This document shows, in pieces, positions 26,611-36,627 of a DNA stretch of 64,000 nt. Position numbers and translations under genes: made by a program. The DNA lies in the NCBI RefSeq assembly GCF_026157065.1, contig NZ_JANLGQ010000002.1:611685-675684 (forward strand). The letters run 5' to 3'. The stretch's first letter is position 1. Each line of letters opens with the position of its first letter. The notes under the pieces are model-generated. The model was not told where the DNA came from. It did not search any database and was given only the letters and a program-made list of their open reading frames with translations. The DNA is from Enterococcus sp. HY326. GTDB taxonomy: Bacteria; Bacillota; Bacilli; Lactobacillales; Enterococcaceae.

Positions 26611-27378
26611 TTAGCGTTGCAAATTAAATTTCTCTGTTTCTAACAGCCTTTCAAATGCAGCTGTGACCTCAGCAGGCATCCCCACGGTCTCAATATAGCC
26701 TTTCCCTTTTGATCCATAGCCGTTTTCATCATCTTTTAAGCGGGTGTATTCCCCTAAAACCAGATTCCAAAAATAATCTTTTTGCCACAGCTGATTCAGT
26801 CTGCTATCAGTGAAACGCAATTCTTCCGTCAGCTCTTTTACTTGAGGAACAATCGGCACAAAATTTTCAAACTGGCTCGCTTCTGCCTGCCAATTAAATT
26901 TAAATGTCGCTTTGGTCCGCTTTTGTAAAAGCGGATCATTGGTTAGCAAAATATCCTTTGGCAAGGCTACTCCGTAAATTTCTCGTAAAGCAGTTAAAGA
27001 AAAGCTGGAATTTTCACCAGAATTAGTCGAGGTATTTTCTAAGAGCAATTGCTCCTCAACTAAGCCGCAAGCTTCAATTAAAAACAATTGATTCATCTGA
27101 GCTTCTGACAGCTCCTTAGAAAAATTGTAGCCTGTTTTTTGATAATTTTTCTGCAAAAACTGAGTAGCATGACCAATGCCACCGCTTAACAAAATTTTTT
27201 CAACTTTTCCCTCTTTGACTAGTTGACCTGCTGCCTCGGTCAAAGGCGGCAGACTGTTGCCAGCTAGAATTAATAGAGGATAGGTTTTATTTTCGGCAAA
27301 AAGCTTTGCGCTAGGCTGGTCAGCCAGATAATTTAACACAAGATTAAGATCAGCCAGTTTGCTGGATTGAGTGGTCAT
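26611..27378 (-). CDS. YdcF/DUF218 family protein
   Basis: The product is 255 aa. DUF218 motifs are visible: LLILAGNSLP near residue 32, KILLSGGIGHAT, and NTSTNSGENSSF, the polar loop shared by YdcF/SanA/ElyC proteins. No signal peptide or membrane helix is seen, so it resembles the cytosolic YdcF subgroup rather than the membrane-bound envelope proteins. YdcF binds S-adenosylmethionine in vitro but its reaction is unknown. The start ATG overlaps the SprT gene by 29 nt and follows GGGAG at 8-nt spacing. Confidence 0.78.
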   Translation of the reverse strand: MTTQSSKLADLNLVLNYLADQPSAKLFAENKTYPLLILAGNSLPPLTEAAGQLVKEGKVEKILLSGGIGHATQFLQKNYQKTGYNFSKELSEAQMNQLFLIEACGLVEEQLLLENTSTNSGENSSFSLTALREIYGVALPKDILLTNDPLLQKRTKATFKFNWQAEASQFENFVPIVPQVKELTEELRFTDSRLNQLWQKDYFWNLVLGEYTRLKDDENGYGSKGKGYIETVGMPAEVTAAFERLLETEKFNLQR

Positions 27379-27826
27379 AAGTTTTTCTCCCGATAAAAAT
27401 TAATTTGCCACGACAACGGCCGCAGACATATTTTTTTGTATCAACTTTCCGCTGGCGATACAAAGGTGTCTGGCAGCTGGCGCATTGATAGCAAAAAAGA
27501 CTTTTAGGCGCAGCTAATGGCTTAGCGTAACGGGCGCCTCCTGTAGCTTTTAAAAGCCGTTTAAAATCGACGTCCTTATGCTGATAACCACGGCCAGCGA
27601 TATGCAGATGGTAATGGCATAATTCATGTTTAATAACGCTGATTAGCTCAGCTTTGCCATATTTTTCAAACACTAACGGATTAAAATCCAGATGATGGTC
27701 TTTTAAATGATAGCGGCCGCCTGTTGTTTTCAGGCGCCGATTGAAAAAAGCTTGATGAACAAAAGGCTTTTTAAAATAGGTCAGTGAAATTTCCTCCACC
27801 AACTCGGTTAATTCTTGATTTGTCAT
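27350..27826 (-). CDS. SprT-like zinc metalloprotein
   Basis: The product is 158 aa. The zinc-binding motif is HELCHYHLH (H67, E68, H71). A C-terminal zinc ribbon has Cys pairs in CYQCASC and CGRC. This is the SprT family architecture found throughout Firmicutes, related by motif to the Spartan DNA-protein-crosslink proteases, though proteolytic activity of the bacterial form is not established. It sits 20 nt after tex, the usual tex-sprT order in Lactobacillales. Confidence 0.88.
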   Translation of the reverse strand: MTNQELTELVEEISLTYFKKPFVHQAFFNRRLKTTGGRYHLKDHHLDFNPLVFEKYGKAELISVIKHELCHYHLHIAGRGYQHKDVDFKRLLKATGGARYAKPLAAPKSLFCYQCASCQTPLYRQRKVDTKKYVCGRCRGKLIFIGRKTYDHSIQQTG

Positions 27827-27846
27827 CGTCTTACCTATTACTTTCT

Positions 27847-30024
27847 TTATCCCTGCGGGGCAATCATTGTCAAGCTGATGCGGCCTTTATTAACATCAAT
27901 TTGTTCAACCCAAACTGTCACAATATCGCCGACTGCCACGACATCTGTTGGGTGTTTAACAAATTTGTTGCTAAGTTTTGAAATATGCACCAAGCCATCT
28001 TGTTTCACACCGATATCAACAAAGGCACCAAAATCAATCACATTGCGGACAGTGCCTTGCAATTCCATGCCGGGCTTTAAGTCCTCCATCGTCAAGACAT
28101 CTTTTCTTAATAATGGACTAGCACTTTCTTCCCGCATATCTCTGCCGGGCTGAATCAAGCCTGCCAGAATATCCTTGGCAGTCTCATGGCCAATTTCTAA
28201 GCTTTGAGCTACCTCAGTTAGTTTTATTTGTTTTAAGGCCGTAGTCGCTGCTTCAGTTCCTAAATCTTTTTCAGTAATCCCTGCCATTTTCAAAATTTCT
28301 TTGGCACCGGCATAGGATTCCGGGTGAATCGCAGTATTATCTAAAATATTTTTACCATTGGGAATCCGCAAAAATCCAATCGCTTGTTCATATGCCTTAG
28401 GTCCTAAGCGGGGCACTTTTTTAAGCTGGGGCCGACTAGCAAATTCCCCGTTCTCCTCCCGATAATTGACCACATTTTGAGCGGTTGTTTTATTTAAGCC
28501 GGAAACATATTGCAGTAATTGCGGACTGGCGGTATTTAAATCAACGCCAACTTGGTTAACCGCTGTTTCAACAACGATGTCCAATTGCTCCGCCAAACGT
28601 TTTTGTGAAACATCATGCTGGTATTGTCCCACGCCAACGGCTTTTGGATCAATTTTTACTAATTCTGCTAAAGGATCTTGCAGGCGGCGGGCGATACTGA
28701 CGGCACTTCTTTCCTCTACCTGTAAATCAGGAAATTCTTTACGGGCAATGTCACTGGCTGAATAGACAGACGCCCCAGCTTCGTTGACAATTACATAGAA
28801 GGCTTCTCGTTGCAATTTTTTAATTTGTTCGGAGACAAATTGTTCTGACTCTCGGCTCGCCGTCCCATTTCCAATGGCAACTACATCGACTTGATGTGTT
28901 TCCATCAGTTTTAAAAAGGCTGGACCGGCTGCTTGGCGTTTGGCCTCCCCTGCTGGTTTGTGGGGATAAATCACTTCAATCGCCAAAACTTTACCAGTTG
29001 CATCAACGACGGCTAATTTACAGCCAGTCCGATATGCTGGGTCAAATCCTAAAACGACTTTGCCTTTTAATGGCGGCTGCAGCAATAAATTTCGTAAATT
29101 TTCACCGAAGATAGCGATGGCCTGATCATCGGCTTTTTCTGTTAACTCATTGCGAATTTCCCGCTCAATCGCTGGACCAATAAAGCGTTTATAACTATCT
29201 TTATAGGCGTCAACAATTTGTGGCACTGTCGGTGAACTAGAATTTTTTATTAACTGCTTGTCAAAATATTCCATAATTTTTGCTTCATCAATCACAAGAC
29301 TGACTTTTAAAATATCTTCATTTTCACCACGATTAGTAGCCAAAATCCGGTGGGAAACCATCTTATGAATTGGTTCTGAAAAATCATAGTACATGTGGTA
29401 GACTTCTTTTTCATCTTTTTCAGCAGCCTTGACTTGGCTCACATAAGCGCCTTTACTAAAGGTATAGGAACGAATCCAAGTTCGAAACTTAGCGTTATCG
29501 CCGATTTGTTCAGCTAAAATTTCATGAGCGCCTGCCAAAACTTCTTCTGTTGAAAAAACTTCTAAGTCATCATTCAAATATTTTTGAGCTTCAACTAAAA
29601 CATCACCAGCCTGTGGTTGGCTCATCAACCAAGTTGCAAAAGGTTCCAATCCTTTTTCTTTAGCAATGGTCGCTTTAGTTCGCCGCTTTTGCTTATAGGG
29701 CCGATATAAATCCTCAACCTGCTGCATCTTAGTAGCTTTTAATATTTCCTGTTCTAACTCAGGCGTTAATTTTTCCTGCTCAGCGATTAAGCGCACAACC
29801 TCTTCTTTGCGCTTTTCTAAATTGGTTAAATACGTATAGCGGTCTTCAATTAAACGAATTTGTACTTCATCAAGACTGCCGGTCATTTCTTTCCGATAGC
29901 GGGCGATAAACGGCACGGTGTTGCCATCTGCTAATAATTCTAAAACTGCTTTGATTTGCCCGCCTTTAAATTCATTTAATTCCTGTGATACTAAGGCTAA
30001 AATTGTTTGATTTAAACTATCCAT
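27847..30024 (-). CDS. tex: Tex family RNA-binding protein
   Basis: The product is 725 aa. The start is the second ATG (30024), 6 nt after GGAGG; longer ORF starts are rejected. Domain order matches Tex: N-terminal helical region with VPFIARYRKEMTGSLDE, a YqgF/RNase H-like domain (VLGFDPAYRTGCKLAV), helix-hairpin-helix motifs (GVDLNTASPQLL), and a C-terminal S1 domain at about 645-720 (GMELQGTVRNVIDFGAFVDI). Tex proteins bind nucleic acids and are linked to transcription and toxin-gene control. The gene leads the tex-sprT-ydcF operon. Confidence 0.95.
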   Translation of the reverse strand: MDSLNQTILALVSQELNEFKGGQIKAVLELLADGNTVPFIARYRKEMTGSLDEVQIRLIEDRYTYLTNLEKRKEEVVRLIAEQEKLTPELEQEILKATKMQQVEDLYRPYKQKRRTKATIAKEKGLEPFATWLMSQPQAGDVLVEAQKYLNDDLEVFSTEEVLAGAHEILAEQIGDNAKFRTWIRSYTFSKGAYVSQVKAAEKDEKEVYHMYYDFSEPIHKMVSHRILATNRGENEDILKVSLVIDEAKIMEYFDKQLIKNSSSPTVPQIVDAYKDSYKRFIGPAIEREIRNELTEKADDQAIAIFGENLRNLLLQPPLKGKVVLGFDPAYRTGCKLAVVDATGKVLAIEVIYPHKPAGEAKRQAAGPAFLKLMETHQVDVVAIGNGTASRESEQFVSEQIKKLQREAFYVIVNEAGASVYSASDIARKEFPDLQVEERSAVSIARRLQDPLAELVKIDPKAVGVGQYQHDVSQKRLAEQLDIVVETAVNQVGVDLNTASPQLLQYVSGLNKTTAQNVVNYREENGEFASRPQLKKVPRLGPKAYEQAIGFLRIPNGKNILDNTAIHPESYAGAKEILKMAGITEKDLGTEAATTALKQIKLTEVAQSLEIGHETAKDILAGLIQPGRDMREESASPLLRKDVLTMEDLKPGMELQGTVRNVIDFGAFVDIGVKQDGLVHISKLSNKFVKHPTDVVAVGDIVTVWVEQIDVNKGRISLTMIAPQG

Positions 30025-30078
30025 CTTCATCCTCCAACTATTCAATCGCTATTTATTTTAGCACAAATTCTTGTCACA

Positions 30079-30113
30079 TAAAAAGAGAATCCCGTCGAAA
30101 CGAGATTCTCTTA
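30079..30113 (-). terminator. Terminator of the metallophosphatase gene
   Basis: AAGAGAATC / GATTCTCTT arms with a 17-base interior, followed by T5 on the minus strand. Confidence 0.88.
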
Positions 30114-30118
30114 AAGAT

Positions 30119-30853
30119 TTAAAACTGTGGCTGCCAAGGACCATTCATGTTTTGGTATTCAATATCTTGGACAATGCCCTTTGCATCAAAAATTACCCCG
30201 TGGACGGAGCCACCAAAAATGGCGCCACCATCAATGCCAATTTTGTCATCCTCCTGCCAGAGATCGGTTGTTTCCATATCTCCATGTAGTTGCGGCGTAA
30301 TCGTGTGGCCAAAGACGATTGTCTTGCCGGTATTGTTTTTTCCCTGATGGAAGGGTTCACGAACCCATAAAAAATCCCGGTCAGAGGTAGCATGCCAATC
30401 AGCTTTAGTTAAATCAACGCCGGCGTGGACAAAAATATATTTTTCCCATTCAAAATAGAGGGGCCGCTCCATTAAAAATGTAATTAAATCTTGGTAACGG
30501 CTATGAATCATCATGGCAATTTCTGTTGGAGAATATTCTAACGTTGCCCCTGAATGCAGCAAACTATTGATGGTTTCACCGCCACCATTGCGCACATAGC
30601 CGGCAAACCAGTCTTCAGGGCTATTGAGAAATTGCAAAAGATATTCTTCATGATTGCCCCGCAAATAAGTTGCCCCGAACTCCTCCACTAATTCTTGGCC
30701 CTTTAACAAGCAGGCCTTTGATTGCGGGCCCCGATCATTTAAATCGCCAATCAAAACCAGATGATGCAGCTGGGGATCAAAATCTGCTAATAATTTTTCA
30801 AACAAGTCTAATTGTCCGTGGATGTCACTGATGGCATAAACTAATTTCAGCAT
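30119..30853 (-). CDS. Metallophosphoesterase (PrpE/ApaH-like)
   Basis: The product is 244 aa from the ATG at 30853, 8 nt after AAGGAG; a GTG-type upstream extension is rejected. Calcineurin-type motifs are ISDIHGQLDLF, LIGDLNDRGPQS and YLRGNHEEYLL, then FVHAGVDL and VFGHTIT. The GDxxDRGP pattern places it with serine/threonine phosphatase and diadenosine-tetraphosphatase enzymes. One departure is Asn in DLNDRGP, where Tyr, Val or Ile is usual. A -10-like TATAAT lies at 30880-30885. Substrate is unproven. Confidence 0.85.
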   Translation of the reverse strand: MLKLVYAISDIHGQLDLFEKLLADFDPQLHHLVLIGDLNDRGPQSKACLLKGQELVEEFGATYLRGNHEEYLLQFLNSPEDWFAGYVRNGGGETINSLLHSGATLEYSPTEIAMMIHSRYQDLITFLMERPLYFEWEKYIFVHAGVDLTKADWHATSDRDFLWVREPFHQGKNNTGKTIVFGHTITPQLHGDMETTDLWQEDDKIGIDGGAIFGGSVHGVIFDAKGIVQDIEYQNMNGPWQPQF

Positions 30854-30915
30854 ATGAAAGACTCCTTTTCTACCATTCAATTATACCTTTTTTTGGCAAA
30901 AGGTGTAATTGTTTT

Positions 30916-30993
30916 CAAAAAAGCGAGCTCTGGCGAAAGTTGTCAGCTGGTTCATTCAAAAATTTACCAGCTGGCTTTTGCAGAGCTCGTTTA
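30916..30993 (-). terminator. Terminator of trhO
   Basis: Outer arms CGAGCTCTG / CAGAGCTCG and an inner stem CAGCTGG / CCAGCTG form a stacked hairpin, followed by T6 on the minus strand. Confidence 0.85.
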
Positions 30994-31032
30994 GCTATTC
31001 ATTTTAAAAATGGATACAGCTTAAGTCGATAC

Positions 31033-31938
31033 TCAAACTGCTTGTGGATGCGTTAAGACAAAACGGTTGCGGGGATGTTTTCGACATTCCTCGTTGCAGC
31101 TGCCTTGGTATTTTAGCTCATTTTCTTCAGAGGCTAAAATGCGACGGTTGCATTCCGGGTTGGCACAATTAATGTAACGCTCGCAGGGAGTACCATCAAA
31201 CCAATCCCGGCCGATAATTGTTTTGTCGACATGATTAATCTCAACAGCAATCCGTTCATCAAAGACATACATCTGGCCGTCCCATAATTCTCCTTGGACT
31301 TCAGGGTCTTTACCATAAGTAGCAATTCCACCATGCAATTGACCAACGTCTTTAAAGCCTTCTTTAACGAGCCAGCCGGAAAATTTTTCACAGCGGATGC
31401 CACCGGTACAATAGGTCACTACGCGTTTTTCCATAAACTCTTCTTTGTTGTCGCGAATCCACTGGGGCAGTTCCCGAAAGTTGCGAATATCCGGGCGAAT
31501 AGCGCCACGAAAATGACCTAAATCATATTCATAATCATTGCGGGCGTCAATGACAACGGTATTTTCATCTAATAATGCCGCTTTAAATTCTTTAGGCTCT
31601 AGATATTGACCGGTCAATTGATTGGGATCAACATCATCTTCTAAATTTAAGCTGACAATTTCTTTGCGGGGCCGAACAAACATTTTTTTAAAGGCGTGCT
31701 CAGGACTTTCATCAATTTTAAAGAAGATATCTTTGAAGCGCTCATCTGCTTGCATATATTCCATATAAGCCTGTGTATCAGCAGTTAAACCAGATAACGT
31801 GCCGTTGATGCCTTCTTCCCCCACCAAAATGCGGCCTTTTAAATTCAAACTTTTACATAAAGCCAGATGTTCCTTGGCAAATTCCTCCGGATTGGCGATT
31901 TTAACATATTTATAGTAAAGCAATACTTGATAATCCAT
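31033..31938 (-). CDS. trhO: tRNA uridine(34) hydroxylase TrhO (rhodanese-like)
   Basis: The product is 301 aa from the ATG at 31938, preceded by AAGGAGATTAGT. The N-terminal acylphosphatase-like domain ([24 protein letters not shown]) and the rhodanese domain ([15 protein letters not shown], active-site C177 in [15 protein letters not shown]) match YceA/YbfQ proteins. The C-terminal Cys residues ([19 protein letters not shown]) form the extra zinc-like cluster of the family. The family catalyses O2-dependent 5-hydroxylation of U34 in tRNA. Confidence 0.93.
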   Translation of the reverse strand: MDYQVLLYYKYVKIANPEEFAKEHLALCKSLNLKGRILVGEEGINGTLSGLTADTQAYMEYMQADERFKDIFFKIDESPEHAFKKMFVRPRKEIVSLNLEDDVDPNQLTGQYLEPKEFKAALLDENTVVIDARNDYEYDLGHFRGAIRPDIRNFRELPQWIRDNKEEFMEKRVVTYCTGGIRCEKFSGWLVKEGFKDVGQLHGGIATYGKDPEVQGELWDGQMYVFDERIAVEINHVDKTIIGRDWFDGTPCERYINCANPECNRRILASEENELKYQGSCNEECRKHPRNRFVLTHPQAV

Positions 31939-32045
31939 ACTAATCTCCTTCAGCATAATTTCAGAAATTAATTATAGAGAAAAAAAAGCGAATCACCTAA
32001 GTTTCTGCTTGTGCTATTTTTCGCAAATCTTTGTTTTCGTTAACC

Positions 32046-32417
32046 TTATTTTCCTGAGACAGCAAAATAATTGCCTTCATTGTCGGCAAAATTAAAGACA
32101 TACTCTTCCCCCAATTGCACTAAATCTCCCAGCGTTACGTGAGCTGCCTGCATTTTTTTATACAGGTCAAAAATAGTGTCACTGGCAAACATCAGTGAAG
32201 GTGAATTGCCGGCAACTTCAGGTGAATGTTGTTGAATAAAGCCTAAATCGTAAAGGACAATTCTAGTTTGGCTTTCTGCTGTCGGGGACAATTCGACAAC
32301 AACAGTCCCGTCAACGGCTGCCCGTTCCCGCTCAACAAAGCCGATAGCTTGCCAAAATTGACTGCTAGCCGGCACATCATTGACATACAGCATAATTTTT
32401 ATTTCATTTGAAAACAT
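32046..32417 (-). CDS. VOC family (glyoxalase/bleomycin-resistance fold) protein
   Basis: The product is 123 aa, the length of one VOC module with two beta-alpha-beta-beta-beta units: MLYVNDVPASSQFWQAIGF at the start and DNEGNYFAVSG at the end. The usual metal ligands (His/Glu at the start of strands 1 and 4) are not obvious, so catalytic activity is uncertain. The substrate is unknown. AGGAG precedes the ATG. It is a single-gene unit between trhO and the symporter. Confidence 0.72.
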   Translation of the reverse strand: MFSNEIKIMLYVNDVPASSQFWQAIGFVERERAAVDGTVVVELSPTAESQTRIVLYDLGFIQQHSPEVAGNSPSLMFASDTIFDLYKKMQAAHVTLGDLVQLGEEYVFNFADNEGNYFAVSGK

Positions 32418-32479
32418 AGGTCACGCTCCTCTTTTTTGATTCCTTTGTAGTGTAGCAAATTTTAGCGTCAACGCCTACT

Positions 32480-32556
32480 AAAAAAGTAGAGTTGCAATTA
32501 CGGTCGCTGCGCTAAACTTTCAACACAGCAGACAGTCAATTACAACTCTACTTTTA
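32480..32556. terminator. Bidirectional terminator-like hairpin
   Basis: Arms AAGTAGAGTTG and CAACTCTACTT (plus matching AATT) flank a 50-base interior, with T runs on both strands. On the minus strand it terminates the symporter gene. Confidence 0.8.
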
Positions 32557-32567
32557 TTTAAAATAAA

Positions 32568-33958
32568 TTATGCGTTCGCATCAATAATTTTTTCTGCGTC
32601 ATTTAAGACATCTCGGTCTAATTCATTAATACGAGTGCTAGTCACAACACCGGCTAACATACTGTCACTCACATTAACAGCTGTTCTTGCCATGTCAATC
32701 AAAGGTTCTACAGAAATTACCAAACCGACAATTGCGATTGGCAAGTTCATTGAACCAAGAACGATTAAAGAAGCAAAAGTTGCCCCACCGCCGACACCGG
32801 CAACCCCAAAGGAGCTGATAGTGACAATCGCAATCAACATCAAAACAAATTCCAAACTGAAAATATTTAAACCAGCCGCTGGTGCAACAATCGTTGCCAA
32901 CATCGCTGGGTAAACACCGGCACAGCCGTTTTGCCCAATCGATAAGCCAAAACTACCGGCAAAATTCGCAGTCGCATCATCAACACCTAATGCTTGGGTT
33001 TGTGTTTCAATATTTAACGGTAAAGTTCCTGCACTTGATCGTGAGGTAAATGCAAAGCTCAAGGCTGGGAAAGCTTTTTTGAAATAAGTGATTGGATTGA
33101 CCTTCACGCCAACTAAAATCAACGAGTGGACAATCAAGACTGCAGATAAGGCCACATAAAAGGCAATTACAAAGAGTTCCAAGTTGACGATTGCTTCAAA
33201 ATCACTGGTTGCCAAGACATTGGTCATCAAAGCTGCTACCCCGTAAGGCGTTAAACGCAGAACCAGGGTCACAATGCGCATGACAATTTTATATAAGCTT
33301 TCGATGAAGTTTGCGAAAAATTCTGCTTCTTTTTCTGCTTTGCGTTTGATACCGAGATACGCTACCCCAACAAAGGCCGCAAAAACAACGACAGCAATCG
33401 TACTAGTTGATCTAGTACCAGCAAAGTCGGCAAAGACATTTGTGGGAATAAAAGATAAGATTTGATCTGGAATACTTAAATTAGCAACAGTTTCTGAACG
33501 AGTAGTTAATTCAGCAATCCGAGCGGTTTCAGCGGCACCTTCTGTAAAGGTTGCGCCATTCAAACCAAATAAAATGGTTGAACCATAGCCGATAAAGGCA
33601 GCAATTGCTGTTGTTCCTAGCAAAGTCGCTAAGACAGTAAAACTAATTTTGCCGATTTTTTAGAGGCCTGCATCTTAGTAAATGCGCCGACGATTGAAAC
33701 AAAAACTAGTGGAATAACCAGCATTTGTAATAGCCGGACATAACCTGAACCAGCGATGCCAATCCAACTCATGGCATTGGTGGTAATCTCACTATCGGTG
33801 CCAAAAAATAATTGCAGTAGCCCGCCAAAAATTATTCCGACGCCTAAGGCCAAGAATACGCGGGTTGAAAATTTGGTATGGCGTTTTTGCAACAGGAAAA
33901 ATCCAAATAAAATTGCTACAAAAGCCAGAACCACTAAAACGGTGATGAATGTTGTCAT
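32568..33958 (-). pseudogene. tcyP: L-cystine/dicarboxylate symporter TcyP-like, interrupted by a one-base frameshift
   Basis: Two abutting frames make one DAACS-type Na+ symporter. The first (from the ATG at 33958, 7 nt after GGAGG) gives TM segments and ends with FTKMQASKKSAKLVLLS at a TAG. The second starts in the next frame with LLGTTAIAAFIGYG and carries the family's re-entrant-loop SSAGTLPLN and a long hydrophobic C-terminus. Restoring one A to the six-A run (six T at 33656-33661 on the plus strand) joins them as ASKKIGKISFTVLATLLGTT. The joined product would be 463 aa, the normal TcyP length. Either the gene is inactivated, the sequence has a homopolymer error, or slippage restores it. 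Confidence 0.85.
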
Positions 33959-34007
33959 TTTATTTCCTCCTAATAAATGTGATGACAAGTCCATCAAGGA
34001 AGTAAAG

Positions 34008-34091
34008 GTTCCCTGTGACTCTTCTTCAAGAATCACACTGAGTTGACTCAGTGACAAATTCATCGTAACACAAACTTTTGTCAGAAGGGAC
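34008..34091 (-). repeat. Imperfect inverted repeat in the tcyP leader
   Basis: The outer arms GTTCCCTGTGAC (34008-34019) and GTCAGAAGGGAC (34080-34091) match at 9 of 12 positions. A perfect 8-bp palindrome CACTGAGT-TG-ACTCAGTG lies at the centre (34036-34053). This could fold as one long hairpin in the 5' leader, or be an operator or a repeat relic. Confidence 0.5.
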
Positions 34092-34116
34092 TTATCTGCT
34101 TTAGATTCTTGATAAT

Positions 34117-34150
34117 AAAAAAAGACCGTGATAGCTTCAAACTATCACGG
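34117..34150 (-). terminator. Terminator of the DUF1149 gene
   Basis: Perfect 9-bp arms CCGTGATAG / CTATCACGG with a 7-base loop, followed by T7 on the minus strand. Confidence 0.93.
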
Positions 34151-34160
34151 AATACTGATT

Positions 34161-34601
34161 TTATTCTTCAGTTTTTTCTTCAGCTGCAGCATCTGGCTCA
34201 GCCATTGGTTTCGGATCGCTATTAGGATCAACCTTGAAGTTTAATTTCATGCCCGGCTCATCCAAGGCAATTTCTGTTACCTCATAAGTTAACCGTTGAA
34301 TTAAATCAAATAAAGGTGCCGCTAACTCATCGACCTCAGCTTGACTTAAATCTTTAGGCGTTTCAATTTTACGGTTTTTTACTTGATTGACCTGGCTGAC
34401 CCGACCAGAAATAACATAGCGGTCAAAAGGTAAAACAAATTCAATTCTAGTGCCGACTAAAGTATCCTCTTTAGGAAATTTTTCATCCTCTGTTTTCAGT
34501 GGTGAAAAACCAACTTTCAATTCTGTTTTGTATTCGCCTTTAGGATTACGCGCATCGTAATGGTAGGCCTCAACTAACTCTTTAAATCTAACAAGTTCCA
34601 A
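34161..34601 (-). CDS. DUF1149 family protein (SecB-like fold)
   Basis: The product is 146 aa. The N-terminus ELVEAYHYDARN and the later PFDRYVISGRVSQVNQVKNR match the DUF1149 family of Lactobacillales, whose structure resembles the SecB chaperone. The acidic tail (EPDAAAEEKTEE) is not conserved. No signal peptide is present. Function is not established. It is the end of a minus-strand group starting with the ACT gene, but 36 nt separate it from the HAD gene, so co-transcription is likely. Confidence 0.8.
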   Translation of the reverse strand: MELVRFKELVEAYHYDARNPKGEYKTELKVGFSPLKTEDEKFPKEDTLVGTRIEFVLPFDRYVISGRVSQVNQVKNRKIETPKDLSQAEVDELAAPLFDLIQRLTYEVTEIALDEPGMKLNFKVDPNSDPKPMAEPDAAAEEKTEE

Positions 34602-34637
34602 AATTATCCCTCCTATTGTTCTCTTTTTAGTATAACA

Positions 34638-35249
34638 CTATAAAGATAGAATTTCTGCTAAATCTTTTACGAGATAATCTGCCGGAATTTCTCCCAAAAA
34701 ACCATCCTGGTCAAACAGACAGGTCTGGCAGCCGGCATTTTTTCCAGCGATTACATCTAAACGACGATCACCAACCATCAAAGTTTCAGTAGGATTTAAC
34801 TGAAATTTATTTAATAGATACGTCAGCGAATGCGGCTGAGGTTTACGGGGAAAACCGCTATCAGCGCCGACAATTTCTGAAAAATAACCCAATAAGCCAT
34901 CCCGTTGCAATAATTTTTCAGCCGAAGCAACTTGCCGATGGGTTAAAATAAATTGCTGACCGCCTCTTTTTGCTAAAGCCATCACCGTTGATTTCGTCTC
35001 TGCAAAAGGTAAAATTTTTGCCAGCTCCTGACCTTCTTTGGCAACAAAAATGTTATCGAAGGCCCCTTTATCAATACCAGCTTTTTGAATTAATTCTCCC
35101 AAAGAACCAATCTTAATCTGCCGATAAAAATCATTTTGATCTGTGTAGGGCTGATTAAATTCCCTAAATGTGCCCAGTGCTGCTTGGGTAATCACTGGAT
35201 AAGAATTATATAAAGTACCGTCAAAATCCCAAATAAAATGTTTTAACAA
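34638..35249 (-). CDS. HAD superfamily phosphatase
   Basis: The product is 203 aa. The start is a TTG at 35249, 6 nt after AAAGGAG; an in-frame ATG further upstream would overlap the PFL gene and is rejected. HAD motifs are FIWDFDGTLYNS (motif I), LTHRQ (motif II Thr), and VGDRRLDVIAGKNAG (motif IV), with Lys in PRKPQPHSLTYLL (motif III). The cap insert is of the phosphoglycolate-phosphatase type. The substrate is unknown. It follows the PFL gene by 19 nt. Confidence 0.85.
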   Translation of the reverse strand: MLKHFIWDFDGTLYNSYPVITQAALGTFREFNQPYTDQNDFYRQIKIGSLGELIQKAGIDKGAFDNIFVAKEGQELAKILPFAETKSTVMALAKRGGQQFILTHRQVASAEKLLQRDGLLGYFSEIVGADSGFPRKPQPHSLTYLLNKFQLNPTETLMVGDRRLDVIAGKNAGCQTCLFDQDGFLGEIPADYLVKDLAEILSL

Positions 35250-35268
35250 ATTCTTCTCCTTTGGTGTT

Positions 35269-36612
35269 TTAATTTTTAAAGGAATGGATTGGTGCAGGAA
35301 TCCGCCCGCCCCGCTCAATAAAATCAGCTGAGGAATTCGGATTGACTTTCATAACTGGTGCTCGACCTAACAGACCGCCAAATTCCACCATGTCCCCTAC
35401 CTTCGTATCTTTGGCTGGAATAATTCTCACAGCAGTGGTCTTGTGATTGATAACGCCAATTGCGGCTTCATCGGCAATCATGGCTGCAATTGTTTGCGCT
35501 GGTGTATCTCCAGGAATCGCAATCATATCCAAGCCCACTGAACAAATCGCAGTCATCGCTTCTAATTTTTCTAAATTTAAGGAGCCGTTTTCTACTGCGG
35601 CAATCATACCAGCATCTTCTGAAACGGGAATAAAAGCACCAGACAAACCGCCCACATGATTACAAGCCATCACGCCACCTTTTTTTACGGCATCATTTAA
35701 TAAAGCTAGCGCTGCAGTTGTTCCGTGGGTTCCCACAGACTCCAAGCCCATTTCCTCCAATACATACGCTACACTGTCGCCAATCGCAGGTGTCGGCGCT
35801 AAAGATAAATCAACAATTCCGAATTGAACGCCTAAGCGCTGCGAAGCAATTTGGCCGACTAATTGGCCCATGCGGGTAATTTTGAAGGCCGTTTGTTTAA
35901 CCGTTTCGGCCACAACATCGAAGGATTGACCTTTGACTTTTTCTAACGCTCTTTTAACAACTCCCGGTCCGCTGACGCCGACATTAATGACACAATCGGC
36001 TTCACCGACACCGTGAAAAGCTCCGGCCATAAAAGGATTATCTTCAACCGCATTGGCAAAGACGACTAACTTGGCACAGCCCATGTCGGATTTTGCTGCG
36101 GTTTCTTTAATTATTTCTCCCATGTGGGCAACGGCATCCATATTGATGCCGGCTTTTGTTGAACCGATATTGACTGAGGAGCAGACAAAATCCGTTTCGG
36201 CTAAGGCCTCAGGAATTGAATCAATTAAAATAATATCGCCATGCTGGTAGCCTTTTTCCACTAAAGCAGTAAAGCCACCGATAAAATTAACTCCCACAGC
36301 CGCCGCCGCTTTATCCAAAACTTTCGCAAATTTAACGTAGCTAGTTTCCTGCGTTGCCGCTGCGATAATCGCAATCGGTGTCACAGAAATCCGTTTATTA
36401 ATAATTGGAATACCGAATTCTGTTTCAATATCTTCGCCAACTTTTACCAAGTCTTTCGCTAAACGGGTAATTTTATCATAAATTTTTTGACAGGCCCGCT
36501 CACTGTCGCTGTCAATGCAGTCTAAAAGAGAAATTCCCATCGTGATGGTGCGGATATCAAGATTTTCTTCTTCAATCATGCGAATCGTTTCTAAGATTTG
36601 ATTGGTTTCCAC
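35269..36612 (-). CDS. UPF0210/PFL family protein
   Basis: The product is 447 aa. The GTG start at 36612 is preceded by AGGAGG. It matches the DUF711/UPF0210 family through [11 protein letters not shown] near residue 25, [39 protein letters not shown] and the C-terminal [12 protein letters not shown]. Crystal structures show a pyruvate-formate-lyase-like barrel, but no glycyl-radical motif is present and no reaction is known. The pair ACT protein (UPF0237) plus UPF0210 is conserved in streptococci and enterococci. Confidence 0.93.
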   Translation of the reverse strand: METNQILETIRMIEEENLDIRTITMGISLLDCIDSDSERACQKIYDKITRLAKDLVKVGEDIETEFGIPIINKRISVTPIAIIAAATQETSYVKFAKVLDKAAAAVGVNFIGGFTALVEKGYQHGDIILIDSIPEALAETDFVCSSVNIGSTKAGINMDAVAHMGEIIKETAAKSDMGCAKLVVFANAVEDNPFMAGAFHGVGEADCVINVGVSGPGVVKRALEKVKGQSFDVVAETVKQTAFKITRMGQLVGQIASQRLGVQFGIVDLSLAPTPAIGDSVAYVLEEMGLESVGTHGTTAALALLNDAVKKGGVMACNHVGGLSGAFIPVSEDAGMIAAVENGSLNLEKLEAMTAICSVGLDMIAIPGDTPAQTIAAMIADEAAIGVINHKTTAVRIIPAKDTKVGDMVEFGGLLGRAPVMKVNPNSSADFIERGGRIPAPIHSFKN

Positions 36613-36627
36613 AGTTTACGCCTCCTG

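Noticed and set aside
33959..34063. A 35-codon N-terminal extension of the cystine symporter frame
   Set aside because: The strong GGAGG site points to the ATG at 33958, and the extension is hydrophilic, unlike symporter N-termini. It is better read as leader DNA.
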